From positions 2,604,001 through 2,668,000 of the forward strand of contig NZ_JAUSZL010000002.1 of assembly GCF_030817535.1 (NCBI RefSeq): a DNA stretch of 64,000 bases, in the 5' to 3' direction. Positions 1 to 8,587 of this stretch are shown here, one piece after another. The DNA comes from Streptomyces sp. V3I8. GTDB lineage: Bacteria > Actinomycetota > Actinomycetes > Streptomycetales > Streptomycetaceae. The position numbers and the translations under genes are program-made. Numbering within the stretch: the stretch's first letter is position 1; every line of letters starts with the position of its first letter. The notes beneath the pieces were generated by a model. It saw only the letters and a program-made list of their open reading frames with translations. It was not told where the DNA came from and did no database searches.

Positions 1-1400
1 TCGTCCATGGCGAACCGCACGCCCTCCCGGCCGACGCCGGACTGCTTCACGCCGCCGTACGGCATCTGGTCGGCCCGGTAGGAGGGGACGTCGCCGATCA
101 CCACGCCGCCCACCTCCAGCGCCCGGTGGGCCCGGAAGGCCGCCTGCAGGTCATGGGTGAACACACCGGCCTGCAGCCCGTACCTGGACTCGTTGACGGC
201 TGCGAAGGCGGCGGCCTCCCCGTCCGCCCTCTGCACGGTGAGGACGGGCCCGAAGACCTCCTCGCAGGAGATCGTCACGTCGTCCGGCACGCCGGCCAGC
301 ACGGTCGGCGCGTACGAGGCGCCGTCGCGCTTGCCACCGGTGAGCAGTTCGGCCCCGGCCGCGACGGCCTCGTCGACCCACGACTCGACCCGCCTGGCGG
401 CGTTCTCGTCGACCAGCGGGCCGACGTCGGTCGCGTCGTCGGAGGGGTCGCCGGTCACCTGGGCCTCGACGGCGGCGACGATGCGGGGCAGCAGCCGGTC
501 GTACACCGAGGCGTCCGCGACGACCCGCTGCACGGAGATGCAGGACTGGCCGCCCTGGTAGTTGCTGAACGTCGCGATGCGGGTGGCGGCCCACTCCAGG
601 TCCTCGTCGCTCGCCCAGTCGGCGAGCACGACGGCCGCCCCGTTGCCGCCGAGCTCCAGGGTGAGGTGCTTGCGCGGTACGGAGTCCATGATCGCGTAAC
701 CGACCTTGTCGGACCCGGTGAAGGAGATGACGGGCAGCCGCTCGTCCCGCACCAGCGCGGGCATCCGGTCGTTGGGGACCGGCAGCACGGACCAGGAGCC
801 GGCCGGCAGTTCGGTCTCGGCCAGCAGTTCGCCGAGGACCAGGCCGCTCAGCGGGGTCGCGGGCGCGGGCTTCAGGATGATGGGCGCGCCCGCCGCGATG
901 GCCGGGGCGATCTTGTGGGCGCACAGGTTGAGCGGGAAGTTGAAGGGGGCGATGCCGAGCACGACGCCCTTCGGGAAGCGCCGGGTGAGGGCGAGCCGGC
1001 CCTGGCCCCCCGCGTCGGTGTCGAGCCGCTGGGCCTCGCCGCCGTTGAACCGGCGGGCCTCCTCGGCGGCGAACCGGAACACGGACGCGGCCCGGCCGAC
1101 CTCGCCGCGGGCCCACTTGACGGGCTTGCCGTTCTCGGCGGAGATGAGCCGGGCGATCTCCTCGGTCCGCTCCGCCAGCCGCTTGCTCACGTGATCCAGG
1201 GCGGCGGCCCGTACGTGGGCCGGCGTGGCGGCGAACTCGTCCCGCACGGCGTGGGCGGCGGCGACCGCCTCCTCGACCTGGGCGTCACTCGGCACCCCGA
1301 CCCTGCCGACGAGGCGCCCGTCCCAGGGCGACGTGACATCGAAGGTGGTCTCGCCGGTGGCCTGGCGGCCGGCGAGCCAGAAGGCGTGGGCAGAAGTCAT
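1..1400 (-). CDS. Aldehyde dehydrogenase family protein, 3' end cut by the window edge
   Basis: NAD(P)-dependent oxidation of an aldehyde to its acid. About 466 residues are visible from the ATG at 1400 (MTSAHAFWLAG) before the window ends, close to a full-length enzyme. The cofactor-binding motif APFNFPLNL, the general-base segment LELGGNGAAVV and the nucleophile segment GGQSCISVQR with its cysteine are all present, so the active site is intact. The GQSCIS form resembles the lactaldehyde/succinate-semialdehyde branch more than the GQDCTAATR form of the two other dehydrogenases in this window. It lies just downstream of a PucR regulator on the same strand and near gabT, so a succinate-semialdehyde step after GABA transamination is a reasonable inference, but the substrate cannot be read from sequence. 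Confidence 0.9.
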   Translation of the reverse strand, partial: MTSAHAFWLAGRQATGETTFDVTSPWDGRLVGRVGVPSDAQVEEAVAAAHAVRDEFAATPAHVRAAALDHVSKRLAERTEEIARLISAENGKPVKWARGEVGRAASVFRFAAEEARRFNGGEAQRLDTDAGGQGRLALTRRFPKGVVLGIAPFNFPLNLCAHKIAPAIAAGAPIILKPAPATPLSGLVLGELLAETELPAGSWSVLPVPNDRMPALVRDERLPVISFTGSDKVGYAIMDSVPRKHLTLELGGNGAAVVLADWASDEDLEWAATRIATFSNYQGGQSCISVQRVVADASVYDRLLPRIVAAVEAQVTGDPSDDATDVGPLVDENAARRVESWVDEAVAAGAELLTGGKRDGASYAPTVLAGVPDDVTISCEEVFGPVLTVQRADGEAAAFAAVNESRYGLQAGVFTHDLQAAFRAHRALEVGGVVIGDVPSYRADQMPYGGVKQSGVGREGVRFAMD

Positions 1401-1537
1401 CGGGTCCCGGCCCTTCCATTGCTGAGTCTGGGTGCTGACCACCCCACGGTAGGGCTACGGGGCCCCGGGACCACTTGTCCACCGAGGAGCACTGCCCCCT
1501 GGCCCCGCTCCACTTCGGCGTACGCCGCGGAGCTCCG

Positions 1538-3277
1538 TCAGAGGGCCTGGTCCCCGGCCGTCGCGGACGCGGACGCGGTCGCCTTCAGGGCGAGCCACAG
1601 CTCCATCCGCACGTCCGGGTCGTCGAGGGACCGTCCGAGGATCTCCTCGACCCGCCGCATCCGGTACCGCAGCGTATGCCGGTGCACCCCGAGGTCCGCC
1701 GCGGCCGCGTCCCACTGCCCGTGCCGCGACAGCCACGCCCGCAGCGAGGCGACCAGGTCCCCCCGCCCGGTGGCGTCGTGCTCGTGCAGCGCCCGCAGCA
1801 GCCCGTCGGCGAACGCCCGCACCGCGTCGTCCGCGAGCAGCGGCACCACGGACCCGGTGGCCACCTCCTCGTGCTCCACCAGCACCCGCCCCCGCCGCCG
1901 CGCGACGGACAGCGCCTGCTCGGCCTGCTTGTAGGCGGCTCCGGCGGCGACGGGTCCGGCCGGCGCGGACACCCCCACGACCAGCTCGTCCTCGTCCGTC
2001 CCCGACTCGGATCCGCTGCGCGCGATCCCGACCGTCTCCGCGTACCGCGTGCAGGCGGCGACCACCGCGCCCCCGTCCGCGGCGAGTATCACGACCCGCT
2101 CCCCGTCGGGAACGACCAGCACGGCCTCGCCCGACCGCGCGGCGGCGAACTCCACGACCTCGACGAGGCCGCCCACCAGGTCACCCCCGACGCCGGCGAG
2201 AGCGGCCGCGGCCGCGGCGGCCTCGGTCCCGCCCCCGGTCGCCGCGCCCGTCCCGTCGGCACCGGCGCCGGCTCCGCTCCCGGCTTTCCCCCCGGCCCGT
2301 GCCCGTCCCGCCGACGCCGAGGCGGCCTCGGCGAGCATCATCCGGTACGGCGCGTCCAGCAGCCCTCCGTACAGGTCCCCGGCGACCCCCCGGGCGTGGT
2401 CGGGCTGCCCGGCGAGCAGCATCCGCAGCACCGCCGCCCCGATCCGCTGCTCGGCGGCGTACAGCGACCGGGACCGCTCCGTGGTGAGCGTCAGCAGGGC
2501 GATCGCGGAGTGTACGGCGTACCGCTCGGCCGTACCGGGCGCCGCCGCGGTCCCGACGGCGAGTGCGCCGCGGGCGCGTCGCCCGGTCCCCAGCGAGTGC
2601 AGTTCGATCCGGTCCTCGCCGTCCGTGCCGTCCGCCGGGTCCCCGCCCACGACGGCGCTCGCGGGCGCGGGCCGCTCCCGCAGCCGCTCCACGTCCCCGA
2701 CGAGCCGGGCGGCCCTGCGTCCCGCCCACTCGGGCGCGGTGGCGACGACGGTCCCGGAGGCGTCGTACAGCGCGGTCCACCCGTCGACCTGCGAGGCGAG
2801 CGCGGACAGCAGTCCTTCGGGGCCGTCGTTGAGCGCCTGCCTGGTCAGTTCGCGCTGTGCGGCGAACCCGGCGGTCACCGCGCGGTACTGGTCGGCGGCG
2901 ATGGCCGCGGACACCGCCTTGCTGATGGCGAGGAAGGGGGTGCGCCGGGGGACCTCCAGCAGCGGCAGCCCTTCGTCGGCCGCCGCGTCCGCCAGCGTCT
3001 CGGGGACCCGCTCGTGGTGCACGCCGACGGCGAAGCCGAGCCCGGCCACCCCTGCTCCGACCAGCCGTTTCACATACCGGCGCATGGCGTCGGCGTCCTC
3101 GACGTCCAGCTTGAGCGCGGTGATGAGCAGCAGCTCCCCGCCCTCCATGTACGGCACGGGGTCGGCGAGCTCGCTGGCGTGCACCCAGCGGACGGGGGTG
3201 TCCAGCCGGTCCCGGCCCGCGCGCACGGTGAGCTTGAGCGCCGAGTGGTGGACGAGTGAGGCGAGCGTGGGAGGCAT
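1538..3277 (-). CDS. PucR-family transcriptional regulator
   Basis: A 579-residue PucR/CdaR-type regulator. The N-terminal PucR ligand domain covers about residues 5-130 (VRWVHASELADPVPYMEGGE), and the C-terminal PucR helix-turn-helix is at about 515-565 (HRHTLRYRMRRVEEI). Between them is a low-complexity Ala/Gly stretch around residue 320. The family controls purine, GABA, proline or sugar-acid catabolism in response to a metabolite. It sits between an aldehyde dehydrogenase (downstream, same strand) and, two genes away, gabT, so control of GABA or polyamine use is a plausible inference. The start is the ATG at 3277 (MPPTLASLVHHSALKL), which begins directly at the PucR domain. Confidence 0.9.
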   Translation of the reverse strand: MPPTLASLVHHSALKLTVRAGRDRLDTPVRWVHASELADPVPYMEGGELLLITALKLDVEDADAMRRYVKRLVGAGVAGLGFAVGVHHERVPETLADAAADEGLPLLEVPRRTPFLAISKAVSAAIAADQYRAVTAGFAAQRELTRQALNDGPEGLLSALASQVDGWTALYDASGTVVATAPEWAGRRAARLVGDVERLRERPAPASAVVGGDPADGTDGEDRIELHSLGTGRRARGALAVGTAAAPGTAERYAVHSAIALLTLTTERSRSLYAAEQRIGAAVLRMLLAGQPDHARGVAGDLYGGLLDAPYRMMLAEAASASAGRARAGGKAGSGAGAGADGTGAATGGGTEAAAAAAALAGVGGDLVGGLVEVVEFAAARSGEAVLVVPDGERVVILAADGGAVVAACTRYAETVGIARSGSESGTDEDELVVGVSAPAGPVAAGAAYKQAEQALSVARRRGRVLVEHEEVATGSVVPLLADDAVRAFADGLLRALHEHDATGRGDLVASLRAWLSRHGQWDAAAADLGVHRHTLRYRMRRVEEILGRSLDDPDVRMELWLALKATASASATAGDQAL

Positions 3278-3414
3278 GGGGCCTTCAGGTCTTCACGGAT
3301 TCTTCGGCGGCCACGGACGGTGTGATCTTTTGGCCGCGGTGTATGAACGACCTGTGCCGATTCTGCCTCACCGTACGGTCGGCCGGTGACCATATGTCCG
3401 GACGTCCCGCCGCA

Positions 3415-3486
3415 CGGTCACGGCGCGGTCCGGCCTCCCGGTCACACCCCGGCCCGGCCTCGCGGTCACAGCCCGGCCCGGTCCCC
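3415..3486. repeat. 24-bp imperfect direct repeat, three copies
   Basis: Three consecutive 24-base units start at 3415, 3439 and 3463, each opening with cggtcac and continuing through a cccggcccgg-like core. The array runs across the stop codon (3466-3468) of the membrane ATPase gene. It therefore lies partly in the C-terminal codons and partly in the 188-base gap before the pucR-type start. No hairpin or gene is otherwise seen in that gap. Confidence 0.7.
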
Positions 3487-5619
3487 CTGGTCGCGCAGGT
3501 CCACCAGCAGAGGGGGTGCGTGCTCCCCGCGCACGCTGGTGAGCGAGAGCACCGCGTGCCCCGGCGGCACCCCGTGCGCCAGCTCGGACGCCGACCACCG
3601 TTCCCGTTCGACCTGGCGCACGGTCACGGCCCGGGCGGTCGGCGCGTTCCCGGTGATCACCCGGCGCAGCATGTGGACGGCCTTCCCGGCCGGGGTCTCC
3701 GCGATGATCTGCCGGTCGGTGACGTCCCGGGCCTCGGTCCACTCCTTGCCCCACACCTCGGCGAAGTCCTGCCCGTCCCACGGTGTGAGCCCGGACAGCG
3801 CCACCCGGCACCCGATCGAGCCGAGCAGCGGCGACCGCAGGGGCCGCGGCGCGTCGTCGAGCGTACGGAGCGTCATCACGACCCCGGCGTTGGCGGACCG
3901 CAGCCGCTGGAGCCCGCGTACGGCCTCGGGGGTGACGACCCCGGTGGCGTCGTCGAGCACGAGACAGGCGAACAGGGACCGGTCCTCGCGCACCGTCACG
4001 CTGGCCGCGAACTGGGCCAGCACGAGCCGCGAAAGGATCTTCGAGGCGTCCGCGTGCCCGCGCTGGGGCAGGTCGATCCGTACGCGCACGGGATGGTCGA
4101 GCGCGCGCAGCGAGAAGGGCCGGGACTGTCCGGAGGTGTCGAAGAAACCGGCGAAGGCGGGCCGGTCGAGCAGCGCCACCCGGTCCGCGAGCACTCCGCC
4201 CACATCGCCGGGGTGTCCCAACTGCCGCTCCCGCGCGTCGAGTTCCCGCAGCAGCGACTCCTGACCGCCCTCGGTGAGCGCCTTGCGGAGCGCGGCGAGC
4301 GGACCGGGCGCGCCGTCGAGGAGCTGCCGCAGCTCGGGTACGGAGGGGAAGCGTCCGTGGACGGCCCGGTAGGGCCCGAGCAGCTGGGCGAGCACGGTGG
4401 TGGAGCGCCGACTGTCGCCACCGGGATGCGGATCGGCGAGGTCGCCGACGAGCGCCTCGGCGAGCACGGCCGCCGCCTCGTCCGGGTCGGTGGTCCCGCC
4501 GTACAGGTCGAGGTCGTACACGGAGTCGGGGCTGCCGATCCGCACCACGACGTCGTACGCGTCCACCGGGCCGAGGCCCGCCCCGGCGGCTCCGACGACG
4601 ACCACGGCGGCCCGGCCGGCGAGCGCGTGCAGGCACAGCGACTCGGTGAGCGGCCACACGATTCCGCCGGTCTTGCCGGAGCCGGCGGGCCCGACGGCGA
4701 GCAGCGAGGTCCCCAGCAGTTCGGGGCCGAGCGCGAGGCCGGTACCGCGGTAGGCGTACGGGTTGCGCGGGTCGTCGGCGGTCGTGCCGAGGCGCACCTG
4801 CCCGGTGACCAGGTCGTGCCGCGCGAGCCGGCCCGGCAGGTCCCGCGCGCCGGAGGGGTGCGGGCAGGCGGCGGCGCCCTCCCGCAGCACGGCGCCGGTG
4901 AAGGTGGTGAGGCTGTGCCGGCCGCTGCGCACGCCCTGCCAGGCGCGGGTGATGCGCGCGTGGTCCACGTCACGCATGAGCCCGGCCCGCGCATCGGCCC
5001 CGAGCCGCTCCGCCGCGTCCAAGGCTCCGGCGGCACGGAGGGGGTTCCACTGGGCGGGGTCCTCCTCGGGCACGGGTGTGGCCGGGTCGGTCCGGGTCGA
5101 CACGACACGGCGCGCTGCGGGAACGATGTAACGGCGCCACACCTCGGACCAACGACCGAGGCGGCCGGCTCCCACCATGATCCCGAAGGCGACCAGACCG
5201 TAGTAGAGCTGCGCGGCGATGTCCCCGATCACCGCATCGCTGTCACTCTTGGCGGTCTTCCAGTCCTCAGGGGTGACGGCGTAGTAGGGCCACAACCAAT
5301 ACCCGCCCAGATAGCCGTTCCAGAGGAGGGACCAGATGAGCCACCCCACCAGAAAGGCGACCAGCGCACCGCTCAGCAACTGCCTGGCCGGAATCTCCTC
5401 CGGTTCCACCTCGGGGCGGGGCCGGTGGCCGAAGCGCCACACGCCCGGGGCGGCCTCGGGGCGGGGAGTCCGCAGCCAGGTCAGGAAGGCGGAGCCGTCC
5501 GGCAGCGGCGGCACCCCGGGCGCCCGGGCGGGCCGCGGCGGCACCTGGGGCGGCCCGGCCGGCCGCGGCACACGATCGGCGTGGGTGCCCCGTGCGTCCT
5601 GCGTGCCGTCGCTGTCCAT
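3466..5619 (-). CDS. Membrane-anchored VirD4/TraG-like P-loop ATPase of unknown role
   Basis: A 717-residue protein. A proline-rich N terminus is followed by two hydrophobic segments (about residues 60-85 and 120-145) and a cytoplasmic P-loop ATPase region. Walker A is GPAGSGKT (about residue 275) and a Walker-B-like FACLVLDD lies near residue 555. The layout (two N-terminal membrane helices, then a RecA-like ATPase) resembles type IV coupling proteins, and such proteins are often annotated only as ATP/GTP-binding proteins in Streptomyces. No relaxase, secretion or plasmid gene is nearby, so DNA transfer is not supported. ATG 5619 was preferred to GTG 5631, whose upstream AGGGG would lie too close. 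The upstream region is shared with the divergent gabT. Confidence 0.8.
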   Translation of the reverse strand: MDSDGTQDARGTHADRVPRPAGPPQVPPRPARAPGVPPLPDGSAFLTWLRTPRPEAAPGVWRFGHRPRPEVEPEEIPARQLLSGALVAFLVGWLIWSLLWNGYLGGYWLWPYYAVTPEDWKTAKSDSDAVIGDIAAQLYYGLVAFGIMVGAGRLGRWSEVWRRYIVPAARRVVSTRTDPATPVPEEDPAQWNPLRAAGALDAAERLGADARAGLMRDVDHARITRAWQGVRSGRHSLTTFTGAVLREGAAACPHPSGARDLPGRLARHDLVTGQVRLGTTADDPRNPYAYRGTGLALGPELLGTSLLAVGPAGSGKTGGIVWPLTESLCLHALAGRAAVVVVGAAGAGLGPVDAYDVVVRIGSPDSVYDLDLYGGTTDPDEAAAVLAEALVGDLADPHPGGDSRRSTTVLAQLLGPYRAVHGRFPSVPELRQLLDGAPGPLAALRKALTEGGQESLLRELDARERQLGHPGDVGGVLADRVALLDRPAFAGFFDTSGQSRPFSLRALDHPVRVRIDLPQRGHADASKILSRLVLAQFAASVTVREDRSLFACLVLDDATGVVTPEAVRGLQRLRSANAGVVMTLRTLDDAPRPLRSPLLGSIGCRVALSGLTPWDGQDFAEVWGKEWTEARDVTDRQIIAETPAGKAVHMLRRVITGNAPTARAVTVRQVERERWSASELAHGVPPGHAVLSLTSVRGEHAPPLLVDLRDQGDRAGL

Positions 5620-5707
5620 CGCCTCTGCCACCCCTGACCAGCCGCTCCGTACGTGGTTGCGAGTCAATCTAACGCCCTCCCCAAGGGAGTTGCCCGCCTG
5701 CCGGGCC

Positions 5708-5768
5708 GGGTACGCGGGGATACGGCGCCGATACGGCACCCGTATCGGCGCCGTATCCCCGCGTACCC
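5708..5768. promoter_or_regulatory. Perfect 29-bp inverted repeat between divergent genes
   Basis: The arms 5708-5736 and 5740-5768 are exact reverse complements with a 3-base spacer (cac). Each arm also contains the short palindrome ggcgcc. The 315-base gap 5620-5934 separates divergent starts (the membrane ATPase at 5619 and gabT at 5935), so a terminator is not the obvious explanation. A double operator, a cruciform or a 5'-leader hairpin are alternatives. No gene was seen in the gap, and I could not assign a clear promoter. Confidence 0.75.
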
Positions 5769-5934
5769 GACGCGGCACCCCCGGTCGCGCCATGTCCAAG
5801 ACGGACAAGCCGCGCCCCGGACAACGCCCGGATGGAGCATGCCCACCCCCCGTCCCCGGCCCTAGCCTGCGAGGAAGGAAGAAGAAGGCAGCCGGCCGTT
5901 TGCACGCCGTTCGCACGACCCCAGGGAGCCCCTC

Positions 5935-7269
5935 ATGAGCGCAGTTCCGCAGGAGCGCCGCATCGTCACCGCCATTCCCGGCCCGAAGTCGCAGGAGCTG
6001 CAGGCCCGCCGCAGCGCCGCGGTCGCGGCCGGTGTGGGGTCCGTGCTGCCCGTCTTCACCGCCCGCGCCGGCGGCGGCATCCTCGAGGACGTCGACGGGA
6101 ACCGGCTGATCGACTTCGGTTCCGGTATCGCGGTGACGAGCGTCGGCGCCTCCGCCGAGGCCGTCGTACGCCGGGCCGCCGCCCAGCTCCAGGACTTCAC
6201 CCACACCTGTTTCATGGTCACGCCGTACGAGGGGTACGTGGAGGTCGCCGAGGCGCTCGCCGAGCTGACACCCGGCGACCACGCCAAGAAGAGCGCCCTG
6301 TTCAACAGCGGCGCCGAGGCCGTCGAGAACGCCGTCAAGATCGCCCGTGCCTACACGAAGCGGCAGGCCGTCGTCGTCTTCGACCACGGCTACCACGGCC
6401 GGACCAACCTCACGATGGCGCTGACCGCGAAGAACATGCCGTACAAGCACGGCTTCGGCCCGTTCGCGCCCGAGGTCTACCGCGTCCCGGTGGCGTACGG
6501 CTACCGCTGGCCGACCGGCCCCGAGAACGCGGGCACCGAGGCCGCCGCACAGGCCATCGACGAGATCACCAAGCAGGTCGGCCCGGACAACGTGGCCGCG
6601 ATCATCATCGAGCCGGTGCTCGGCGAGGGCGGCTTCATCGAACCCGCGAAGGGCTTCCTGCCGGCGCTCAGCCGGTTCGCCTCGGACAACGGCATCGTCT
6701 TCGTCGCCGACGAGATCCAGTCCGGGTTCTGCCGTACCGGCCAGTGGTTCGCCTGCGAGGACGAGGGCATCGTCCCGGACCTGATCACCACCGCCAAGGG
6801 CATCGCGGGCGGGCTGCCGCTCGCCGCCGTGACCGGCCGCGCCGAGATCATGGACGCCGCGCACGCCGGCGGCCTGGGCGGCACCTACGGCGGCAACCCC
6901 GTCGCCTGCGCCGGCGCGCTCGGCGCGATCGAAACGATGAAGGAGCTGGACCTCAACGCCAGGGCGAAGGCGATCGAGGGGACGATGAAGGCGCGGCTGG
7001 GCGCGATGGCGGAGAAGTTCGACATCATCGGCGACGTCCGCGGCCGGGGCGCGATGATCGCGATCGAGCTGGTCGAGGACCGTACGACGAAGGAGCCGAA
7101 CCCGGAGGCGACCGCCGCGCTCGCCAGGGCCTGCCACCAGGAGGGCCTGCTGGTCCTGACCTGTGGCACCTACGGCAACGTGCTGCGTTTCCTGCCGCCC
7201 CTGGTCATCGGCGAGGACCTGCTGTCCGAGGGCCTGGACATCATCGAACAGGCTTTTTCCCGCATCTGA
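5935..7269 (+). CDS. gabT: 4-aminobutyrate--2-oxoglutarate aminotransferase
   Basis: A 444-residue class III PLP aminotransferase that moves the amino group of GABA to 2-oxoglutarate, giving succinate semialdehyde and glutamate. Visible features are the cofactor-pocket segment NSGAEAVENAVKIAR (about residue 125), DHGYHGRTN, the aspartate in VFVADEIQSGF, and the Schiff-base lysine in TTAKGIAGGLP (about residue 288). Length and motifs match GabT. A GGGAG element 7 bases upstream supports the ATG at 5935. It is divergent from the membrane ATPase gene across the large palindrome. The nearby dehydrogenase at 1-1400 could take the next step to succinate. Confidence 0.93.
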   Translation: MSAVPQERRIVTAIPGPKSQELQARRSAAVAAGVGSVLPVFTARAGGGILEDVDGNRLIDFGSGIAVTSVGASAEAVVRRAAAQLQDFTHTCFMVTPYEGYVEVAEALAELTPGDHAKKSALFNSGAEAVENAVKIARAYTKRQAVVVFDHGYHGRTNLTMALTAKNMPYKHGFGPFAPEVYRVPVAYGYRWPTGPENAGTEAAAQAIDEITKQVGPDNVAAIIIEPVLGEGGFIEPAKGFLPALSRFASDNGIVFVADEIQSGFCRTGQWFACEDEGIVPDLITTAKGIAGGLPLAAVTGRAEIMDAAHAGGLGGTYGGNPVACAGALGAIETMKELDLNARAKAIEGTMKARLGAMAEKFDIIGDVRGRGAMIAIELVEDRTTKEPNPEATAALARACHQEGLLVLTCGTYGNVLRFLPPLVIGEDLLSEGLDIIEQAFSRI

Positions 7270-7758
7270 GCGGGGCCCGTCTCATCGGTTCCGGTCCCGG
7301 GGACGCGAGGAGCGGGGCGTGTGAAGAAGGTGTGCGAGGTGGATGGGGGAACGGATTCCGCCTGTCGGACGCCCTCGCGCTGTCGTAGGTTCTAGGCAGA
7401 TGAGAGATACACCCCGCCCACAGGGGACTGTGGGTGACATCAGGACGGGGCCTCCCCAGCTTCGCCCTGGTCGTGCCTTCGCGCACACAACCGGAGCCTC
7501 GTGTTCCGGGTCTCCTCACCGATCGGACAGTCGCTCGCCCCAAACCCCCCGGGGCGCGCGACGACCCGGTCCGGAAGGCCGCCCCGGCGCCCCTTCGTGA
7601 ACGTCCGCGTGAGCGGATCGCAGCGGACGGCCCGGAGCGCCGGTACCACCGAAGGGCTTGCACCTACCCCCCCTGGTGCAAGCCCTTCGGCGCGTCCGCG
7701 CCCCGTGCGGGGGCGCCCCGGTCGTCCCGTGTCGCGTACTCCTGGCACGCTGTGTGAC
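7270..7758. other. 489-base intergenic region without a convincing gene
   Basis: The gap lies between gabT and the PAP2 gene. Open frames here have no recognisable domain, poor coding character and no ribosome-binding site. The only clear structure is the stem-loop at 7649-7690. A small RNA cannot be excluded by eye. Confidence 0.5.
7649..7690. terminator. Perfect 16-bp stem-loop upstream of the PAP2 gene
   Basis: Arms 7649-7664 and 7675-7690 are exact complements around a 10-base C-rich loop. It lies 380 bases after gabT and only 69 bases before the PAP2 start. It may end readthrough from gabT. It also resembles a MerR-type dyad (gcttgcacc / ggtgcaagc), so an operator is an alternative reading. 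Confidence 0.6.
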
Positions 7759-8577
7759 ATGACCAGCGTTCCGGATCGGCGTTCCTCGCCGCACACGACC
7801 GCGCCCGACAGCGACGGCGACGGAGACGGCGTCGACGTCGGCGACAGGGGCAGGGGCAGCGGCAGCGGCAGGGACAAGGGCGACAGCGGTCACCCCGAGG
7901 GCCCGTCGGCCGCCGCGGGGGCCCGGACCCGGATCCTGGCCCCGTTCGCCCTCCCCCTCGGCCTCCTTTCCCTCTTCGCGCTCCTCACCTGGCAGGCCGC
8001 CGTCGACACACCGCTGCGCCGTGCCGACGAGCGCCTCGCCCGGACGGTCGCGGACAGCCGCCTGCCCGAGGGCGCCGCCGAGTTCCTCGCGGACCTCGGC
8101 AACGTCGCGGTCGCCGTCCCGGTCCTGCTCGCGGTCGCCGCGTATGTCGCGTGGCGGGCCCGGCGCGCTGCCCTTCCCCGCTGGTGGCTCCCGCCGCTCG
8201 CGGCCCTGGCCCTCATGGCTCTCGTACCGGTCCTGGTGGTCCCGCTGAAGGAGGCGGTCGGCCGTACGGGTCCCCCCGGCACGGCGGGCGACGGCTACTA
8301 CCCCTCGGGCCACACCGCCACGGCCGCCGTCGCCTACGGAGCCGCCGTCCTGCTGCTGCTCCCCTGGCTCTCCGACCGCTACCTGCGCCGCGAACTCACC
8401 ATCGCCTGCGTCCTCCTGGTCGCCGCGGTGGGCTACGGCCTGGTCCGCCGCGGCTACCACTGGCCGCTGGACGTGGCGGGCAGCTGGTGTCTGGGCGCCG
8501 CGCTGCTGCTGGGCCTGTCGACGGTCCTGGCCCGCAGCGGCACGGCCGTCCCCGGAGCCGGCGCCCGGCCGGAGTGA
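7759..8577 (+). CDS. PAP2-superfamily phosphatase, integral membrane
   Basis: A 272-residue membrane phosphatase of the phosphatidic acid phosphatase type 2 group, which removes phosphate from lipid phosphates such as undecaprenyl diphosphate or phosphatidate. A charged Asp/Gly/Ser-rich N terminus (about 55 residues) precedes five or six hydrophobic segments. The three PAP2 motifs are recognisable: KEAVGRTGP, YPSGHTA and GLVRRGYHWPLDVAGS, with the catalytic histidines present. The ATG at 7759 has only a weak ribosome-binding site, so the start is less sure than the identity. It converges on the chitinase gene with only 10 bases between the stop codons. Confidence 0.88.
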   Translation: MTSVPDRRSSPHTTAPDSDGDGDGVDVGDRGRGSGSGRDKGDSGHPEGPSAAAGARTRILAPFALPLGLLSLFALLTWQAAVDTPLRRADERLARTVADSRLPEGAAEFLADLGNVAVAVPVLLAVAAYVAWRARRAALPRWWLPPLAALALMALVPVLVVPLKEAVGRTGPPGTAGDGYYPSGHTATAAVAYGAAVLLLLPWLSDRYLRRELTIACVLLVAAVGYGLVRRGYHWPLDVAGSWCLGAALLLGLSTVLARSGTAVPGAGARPE

Positions 8578-8587
8578 GGACGGCCCC

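Noticed and set aside
126..1934. Long open frame on the plus strand
   Set aside because: Opposite-strand shadow of the aldehyde dehydrogenase and PucR genes. Composition is Gly/Asp/Arg without a domain.
3415..3486. Possible CRISPR or attachment site (24-bp repeats)
   Set aside because: Units are directly adjacent without spacers, and only three copies exist, partly within a coding end.
3256..5637. 793-residue plus-strand frame opposite the membrane ATPase
   Set aside because: Runs antisense to a gene with a Walker A motif. No ribosome-binding site or family signature.
7241..7663. 140-residue minus-strand frame downstream of gabT
   Set aside because: Overlaps the gabT end and the stem-loop; composition not protein-like.
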